From NCBI GenBank assembly GCA_021156265.1, contig JAJNBR010000070.1:1-17088 (forward strand): DNA of 17,088 nucleotides, read 5' to 3'. Shown here in pieces: positions 13,518-17,088 of this stretch (its first letter is position 1; the number at the start of each line of letters is the position of its first letter). This DNA comes from Flavipsychrobacter sp. Lineage in GTDB: Bacteria > Bacteroidota > Bacteroidia > Chitinophagales > Chitinophagaceae. The position numbers and the translations under genes were made by a program. The notes beneath the pieces were generated by a model. The model made no database searches, was not told the origin of the DNA, and saw only the letters and a program-made list of their open reading frames with translations.

Positions 13518-14795
13518 ATGAAAAAATTCTTATTAGCTGTAATATGCGTCATCAGTTTTACCGCTGCATCGGGTCAGGAAGAGACTGATGAGATCCAAGT
13601 GAATGAGCCTAAGAAAAAATGGTATGAATCGATTTTCTCCGGCGGTACCGGCGATGAATTACAGGCTGTTGAAAACCCGAAGAAAAAATGGTACGAATCG
13701 TTTAGTATCCGGGGCTATATGCAAGCCCGCTACAACAAGATCGGGGAAACTAATCCGAACCTGAAATGCGAACAGTGCGACAAGAGCTGGGGTGGTGAGG
13801 GCGGCTTCTTTTTGCGCCGCGCACGCGTCATTCTTTATGGCCAGATCAGCAAGCAGGTATACTTCTATATACAACCCGATTTTGCCAGTTCAGCATCTTC
13901 TACCGGCCTGCATTTTGGCCAGATCCGCGATGCGTATATGGATCTTGGAGTGGACAGGAAAAATGAATTCCGTTTCAGGGTAGGTCAAAGCAAGATCCCC
14001 TTTGGTTTCGAGAACATGCAGTCAAGCCAGAACCGTCTTCCGCTCGACCGTAATGATGCGCTTAACAGCGCCCTAAGCAACGAGCGCGATCTCGGCGTGT
14101 TTTTTTACTGGGCGCCAAAGAAAATACGTGACCGCTTTTCGAAACTGGTGAGCGATGGTTATAAAGGGTCGGGCGATTATGGTGTATTTGGCATAGGTGC
14201 CTATAATGGTCAGACAGCAAACAAGCCGGAGCTGAACAATAATCGTCACGTGGCAGCGCGCCTGAGTTATCCTTTTGCTATCGGAAGCCAGGTCATTGAA
14301 CCCGGTATACAGGGCTATACGGGCTTTTATGAACTGGCAAAAGACCAGGTATCGCAGGAGGTAAAGTATCGTCCTGATATGAACTATATCGACAAGCGTG
14401 TGGCAGCGTCGTTTATACTATATCCCAAACCCTTCGGTATACAGGCTGAGTATAACATAGGTGTAGGGCCCGAGTTCAATAAAGCTACAGATAGCATCGA
14501 AGCACGGAATCTGACAGGTGGATACGTGACGTTAAGCTATATGGCCAGGATAAACAAACAACTGATCTATCCTTTTACACGTCTTACTTATTACGATGGT
14601 GGTAAGAAACATGAACTGGATGCGCGCAGCTATAAAGTAAATGATGTTGAAGTAGGTGTCGAGTGGGCGCCAACCAAAGCTTTCGAGCTGACAGCTATGT
14701 ACACTATCTCATCGCGTAAGTTTGAAGACTTCAAGAAGCAAAACAATTTCCAGAAGGGGAGTTTGGTGAGGTTACAGGCGCAAATCAACTTCTAA
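13518..14795 (+). CDS. Phosphate-selective porin O/P-type outer membrane protein
   Basis: The 425-residue protein has a signal peptide (1-19/20, ASGQ) and a porin O/P-like barrel from about residue 62 to the C-terminal phenylalanine. The family pattern is visible in FSIRGYMQARYN, FFLRRARVILYGQISKQVYF, RVGQSKIPFGFEN and SNERDLGVFFYW. The final strand ends LVRLQAQINF, suited to the BAM machinery. Before the barrel lies a periplasmic linker with a duplicated PKKKWYES (31-38 and 54-61). A Cys pair (C83 and C86, KCEQCDKSW) sits in the first loop. Porin O/P members take up anions such as phosphate in other bacteria; the substrate here is unproved. It is transcribed alone and ends in a strong shared terminator. 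Confidence 0.85.
   Translation: MKKFLLAVICVISFTAASGQEETDEIQVNEPKKKWYESIFSGGTGDELQAVENPKKKWYESFSIRGYMQARYNKIGETNPNLKCEQCDKSWGGEGGFFLRRARVILYGQISKQVYFYIQPDFASSASSTGLHFGQIRDAYMDLGVDRKNEFRFRVGQSKIPFGFENMQSSQNRLPLDRNDALNSALSNERDLGVFFYWAPKKIRDRFSKLVSDGYKGSGDYGVFGIGAYNGQTANKPELNNNRHVAARLSYPFAIGSQVIEPGIQGYTGFYELAKDQVSQEVKYRPDMNYIDKRVAASFILYPKPFGIQAEYNIGVGPEFNKATDSIEARNLTGGYVTLSYMARINKQLIYPFTRLTYYDGGKKHELDARSYKVNDVEVGVEWAPTKAFELTAMYTISSRKFEDFKKQNNFQKGSLVRLQAQINF
13608..13700 (+). repeat. Direct repeat encoding PKKKWYES in the porin linker
   Basis: Two copies lie 69 bases (23 codons) apart: 13608-13631 and 13677-13700. Within them the 21 bases from 13611 and from 13680 differ at one position. The closeness at DNA level suggests a recent in-frame duplication. 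Confidence 0.8.
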
Positions 14796-14814
14796 ATATC
14801 ATAAAGCGGTTCAA

Positions 14815-14849
14815 AATAAGAAAGCCTCCGGAACGGAGGCTTTCTTATT
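14815..14849. terminator. Bidirectional terminator between porin and T9SS cargo genes
   Basis: AATAAGAAAGCCTCCG (14815-14830) and its perfect complement (14834-14849) form a 16-bp stem with a GAA loop. T-rich and A-rich flanks within the stem allow function on both strands. The minus-strand gene's TAA (14848-14850) overlaps the end of the stem. Confidence 0.9.
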
Positions 14850-16329
14850 AATGCTCTATAAGAATTTTATCAGTCATTCGTTCGCCATTCTGCGAGATGC
14901 TGATATGATAAAGCCCGGCCGGGAGTTCTGACACATCTATGGATACGGGGCTTCCGTCCGCAAGTATATGTTTTGCCTCATGGCCAATTGCGTTATGTAG
15001 TGTAACGGTAGCGTCGCCGGCTAAGGGCAGGTTCACGAATAATTGGTCTGATACAGGATTCGGATAAATGCTGATGCCGTTGTTTACCGTCGTTTGCGCA
15101 ATGTCCAGGGCCTGGAAATCGCCACAGGGATTTCCGTTTTTACTCGTGTACAAAAGTTGCGTAAAGTATGTTCCGCCGAAGGCCGGGTTCCAGCACCGCT
15201 GATACCAGGTAAGGCCCATTTTGTTCTTGTACCGGTAGCCATAGCCACAAGGGTGCATGGTAACAATTGAGCTGTCGGGTTGCATATTGGTTGATGACCT
15301 GTGGTAAGCCATCCCGGTTTCACAAAAACTGGTGTCAGCAGGGTTGTAACGCAGAATGTCTTTCTGTCCCCATTCTTCAGGCATGAAGCTGGTATCTATC
15401 AGCAGCGCATTATTGTAGCTCAGGGTGACATAAGAGGCTGCCGTGCTCTGCAAAGGCGGCGATTTTTTAAAGTCCTTCGTATAGGTCCACCGTGCTATTT
15501 TATATTGAACGGAAGCAGCCCCGACAGTTTTTTCAACAATCTCATCCAGGATGATCTTTTCGATCTCGGAGTTGGTAACGTTCTCAACACCGTCTGCTTC
15601 GTATTCGAAAATATCGCCCACGTTGAAATTGTATACCTCTGAATTTTTGGGATTGTAGAAGTCAACGAGATCAAAGTACAACTGGTGAGCAGTAGGTACA
15701 GTCGGGGCGGGCAGGTCCCTGTCCAGCCAGTAATCGAAGCCTCTCTGGAAAACGTTATTAGGTTCATGCAGCGGGAACATAAAAAGGTCGGTCACCCGCA
15801 CAAAACCATGGTTTTTGCTGAGGATGATCTTTGTATTATGCAGCGGGTCAGCGCTGTTTACTCCTGCGTCATTCCATGCCGTAATGGTTATCTCCTTTAC
15901 TGAGTCTTGTGCGCCTAATACCGTCGCAGTGGTTGCAGCCGTTACCATTGCGGTATAGTGTTGGGTTGTCGCGTCATTATACAATTCCCAGCTGTCATTC
16001 AGGTTGGCCAGCGTTTTAATAGTTACGGTATCGCCCCAGAAGTTGTCGAAGTAATGGTTGCCGTCGGGTGCGATGGTAATGGTCTCTCCCAGCCAGCTGC
16101 CCGATGGTTTCAGTTTTTGGCTGCTCTGGTAGTAACCGCGCGGCGACTTGAATGGATAAAGCACGGTATTGCTGCCAACCGTCCTGACAGAGTCGACACT
16201 GATGCCGCGGAGGTAATACTCGCCGTTAATGAAATAGTTTTTAGCTGCAGGCTGAACGCACCACCAATCGGTTTGGGCTTGTAGCGTGTAAGCAAGCAGT
16301 AGCAAGGCAAGCGTAAGTCTCAATCTCAT
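14848..16329 (-). CDS. Secreted T9SS cargo protein, tandem paralog 1
   Basis: The 493-residue protein has a signal peptide (1-19; LLLLAYTLQAQ) and a C-terminal T9SS type A sorting domain from about 418 (SIYPNPVSDQ to the end DKILIEH). The 400 residues between match no family I recognise. They contain C24, C336, C361, C379 and C402. The last four are shared with the upstream paralog in the contexts DTSFC, HPCG, QRCWNP and NPCG, along with MPEEWGQ (316-322). Such even cysteine sets in a secreted protein suggest disulfides. The ATG at 16329 is 9 bases after the upstream stop, so the two genes form an operon. Function unknown; cell-surface location is inferred from the sorting domain. Confidence 0.8.
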   Translation of the reverse strand: MRLRLTLALLLLAYTLQAQTDWWCVQPAAKNYFINGEYYLRGISVDSVRTVGSNTVLYPFKSPRGYYQSSQKLKPSGSWLGETITIAPDGNHYFDNFWGDTVTIKTLANLNDSWELYNDATTQHYTAMVTAATTATVLGAQDSVKEITITAWNDAGVNSADPLHNTKIILSKNHGFVRVTDLFMFPLHEPNNVFQRGFDYWLDRDLPAPTVPTAHQLYFDLVDFYNPKNSEVYNFNVGDIFEYEADGVENVTNSEIEKIILDEIVEKTVGAASVQYKIARWTYTKDFKKSPPLQSTAASYVTLSYNNALLIDTSFMPEEWGQKDILRYNPADTSFCETGMAYHRSSTNMQPDSSIVTMHPCGYGYRYKNKMGLTWYQRCWNPAFGGTYFTQLLYTSKNGNPCGDFQALDIAQTTVNNGISIYPNPVSDQLFVNLPLAGDATVTLHNAIGHEAKHILADGSPVSIDVSELPAGLYHISISQNGERMTDKILIEH

Positions 16330-16338
16330 ACCCGAAAT

Positions 16339-17088
16339 TTAGTTAATAATCGTGATCTTCTTCACTGCATATTGCTCACCTGCCATGCACTTCAAATAAT
16401 ACACTCCATCCGGTAATGATAACTGAAGCTGTCCGTTTTGCGGGATGGTGGCAATGCGATATACTTCTTTACCCTGAGGGTCGCATATGATTATTGCTGT
16501 ATTAGGCTTTGAAGTTATATTTCCCCGAATGTACAGGATACCATGCGAAGGATTGGGGTAAATATTAATGTCAGCATCAGCGACTGAGGTTACTCCCAAA
16601 ACTGCTGGATAACCACAGGATTTATTCCCTTTTTGATAGCCGATCAAGGTTTCTTCATAGTCATTATAGGGTGTCGGATCGTAGCATTCAAAGTAGGCGA
16701 TTCTTCCTATTCCTTTTTTGTATTTCGCATAAATTCCACAAGGTTCAAATGCATGTACAACGCTATCGTGGACAAAATTGCTGGAGAATATGTAAGCTGC
16801 GCTTTTGAGACAAAGAGAAGTGTCATTGGAAAAATATCGGAAAGTGACCGGTTGACCCCATTCTTCAGGCATTAACGTTGTATCAGTCAGCACACCGCTA
16901 AGGTAGGTTACTGTATCAATGCTACCGGTCGTAACATTCTTCATAAGAGGCGGAATGTATCTCTGGTCCCAACTGTTTATAACATACCGTATACCGTTCG
17001 GTAGACCGGTTTTTTGTACAACAGTTTCCAAACGGTAATTCCATGGCCCATTGTTTAAAACGATCTTTTTCAGGAAAACGTCGCCTGT
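16339..17088 (-). CDS. Secreted T9SS cargo protein, tandem paralog 2 (N-terminus outside window)
   Basis: The frame stays open to the window edge, so the true start is beyond 17088; the TTG at 17031 is an internal leucine codon, not a start. About 250 residues are visible. They align with residues 238-493 of the neighbouring protein, sharing GDxF, MPEEWGQ, DTSLC, EPCGxxxxYKKG, ECYDP and SCG, and ending in a T9SS type A sorting domain (INIYPNPSHG, then DGVYYLKC and KKITIIN). The sorting domain contains one extra cysteine. It is upstream of, and in an operon with, paralog 1. The two differ enough that duplication is old. Function unknown. Confidence 0.8.
   Translation of the reverse strand, partial: TGDVFLKKIVLNNGPWNYRLETVVQKTGLPNGIRYVINSWDQRYIPPLMKNVTTGSIDTVTYLSGVLTDTTLMPEEWGQPVTFRYFSNDTSLCLKSAAYIFSSNFVHDSVVHAFEPCGIYAKYKKGIGRIAYFECYDPTPYNDYEETLIGYQKGNKSCGYPAVLGVTSVADADINIYPNPSHGILYIRGNITSKPNTAIIICDPQGKEVYRIATIPQNGQLQLSLPDGVYYLKCMAGEQYAVKKITIIN

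Noticed and set aside
106..17088. A phage, defence system or CRISPR locus
   Set aside because: No nuclease, helicase, reverse transcriptase, toxin-antitoxin pair, integrase or spaced repeats were found. The fibre-like protein has a signal peptide and cargo partner, which argues for a surface protein and not a phage tail.

Overview
The window looks like a chromosomal segment of a Bacteroidota bacterium, probably of the Chitinophagaceae/Sphingobacteriia type. Four secreted proteins carry a type IX secretion system (T9SS) type A sorting domain with a YPNP motif. There are two TonB-dependent receptors with an N-terminal carboxypeptidase-D-like domain. Upstream regions carry the Bacteroidota -7 promoter element TAnnTTTG, and starts lack Shine-Dalgarno sequences. 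No rRNA, tRNA, CRISPR array, transposase or phage module was seen. The assignment rests on these traits, not on a database search.

Layout. 106-897 is a PhyH-type 2-oxoglutarate/Fe(II) oxygenase followed by a hairpin. 898-1512 is a long gene-free leader. 1513-3429 holds a small T9SS cargo protein and a fibre-like surface protein whose frame is broken by one extra A near 2762-2765. 3698-4201 is a second copy of the small cargo protein with a copied promoter but no fibre partner. 4309-11420 is a metal-handling block in two transcription units. Unit one has a small CxxxCH membrane/periplasmic protein, a broken TonB receptor, and a BNR/sialidase-fold lipoprotein with a CCPCC cluster. Unit two has a HYC_CC_PP-type protein, a periplasmic HMA-domain protein and an intact TonB receptor with Cys-Cys and His/Met clusters. 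11493-11873 is an MmcQ/YjbR-like protein convergent with 11917-13194, a secreted GATase-like protein whose relatives are often labelled asparagine synthetase B. 13518-14795 is a phosphate-selective-porin-type outer membrane protein. 14848-17088 (minus strand) holds two tandem paralogous T9SS cargo proteins, the second cut by the window edge.

How the genes may work together. The strongest functional story is the 4.2-11.4 kb block: two receptors, each with small thiol-rich exported partners. This fits uptake or buffering of a soft metal across the outer membrane, copper being the best guess because of the HMA domain. The receptor in unit one appears non-functional as sequenced: the frame breaks at about 5857-5863 and roughly 40 residues expected there seem to be missing. 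Two independent frame breaks in 4 kb mean that sequencing or assembly error must be excluded before either is called a true pseudogene.
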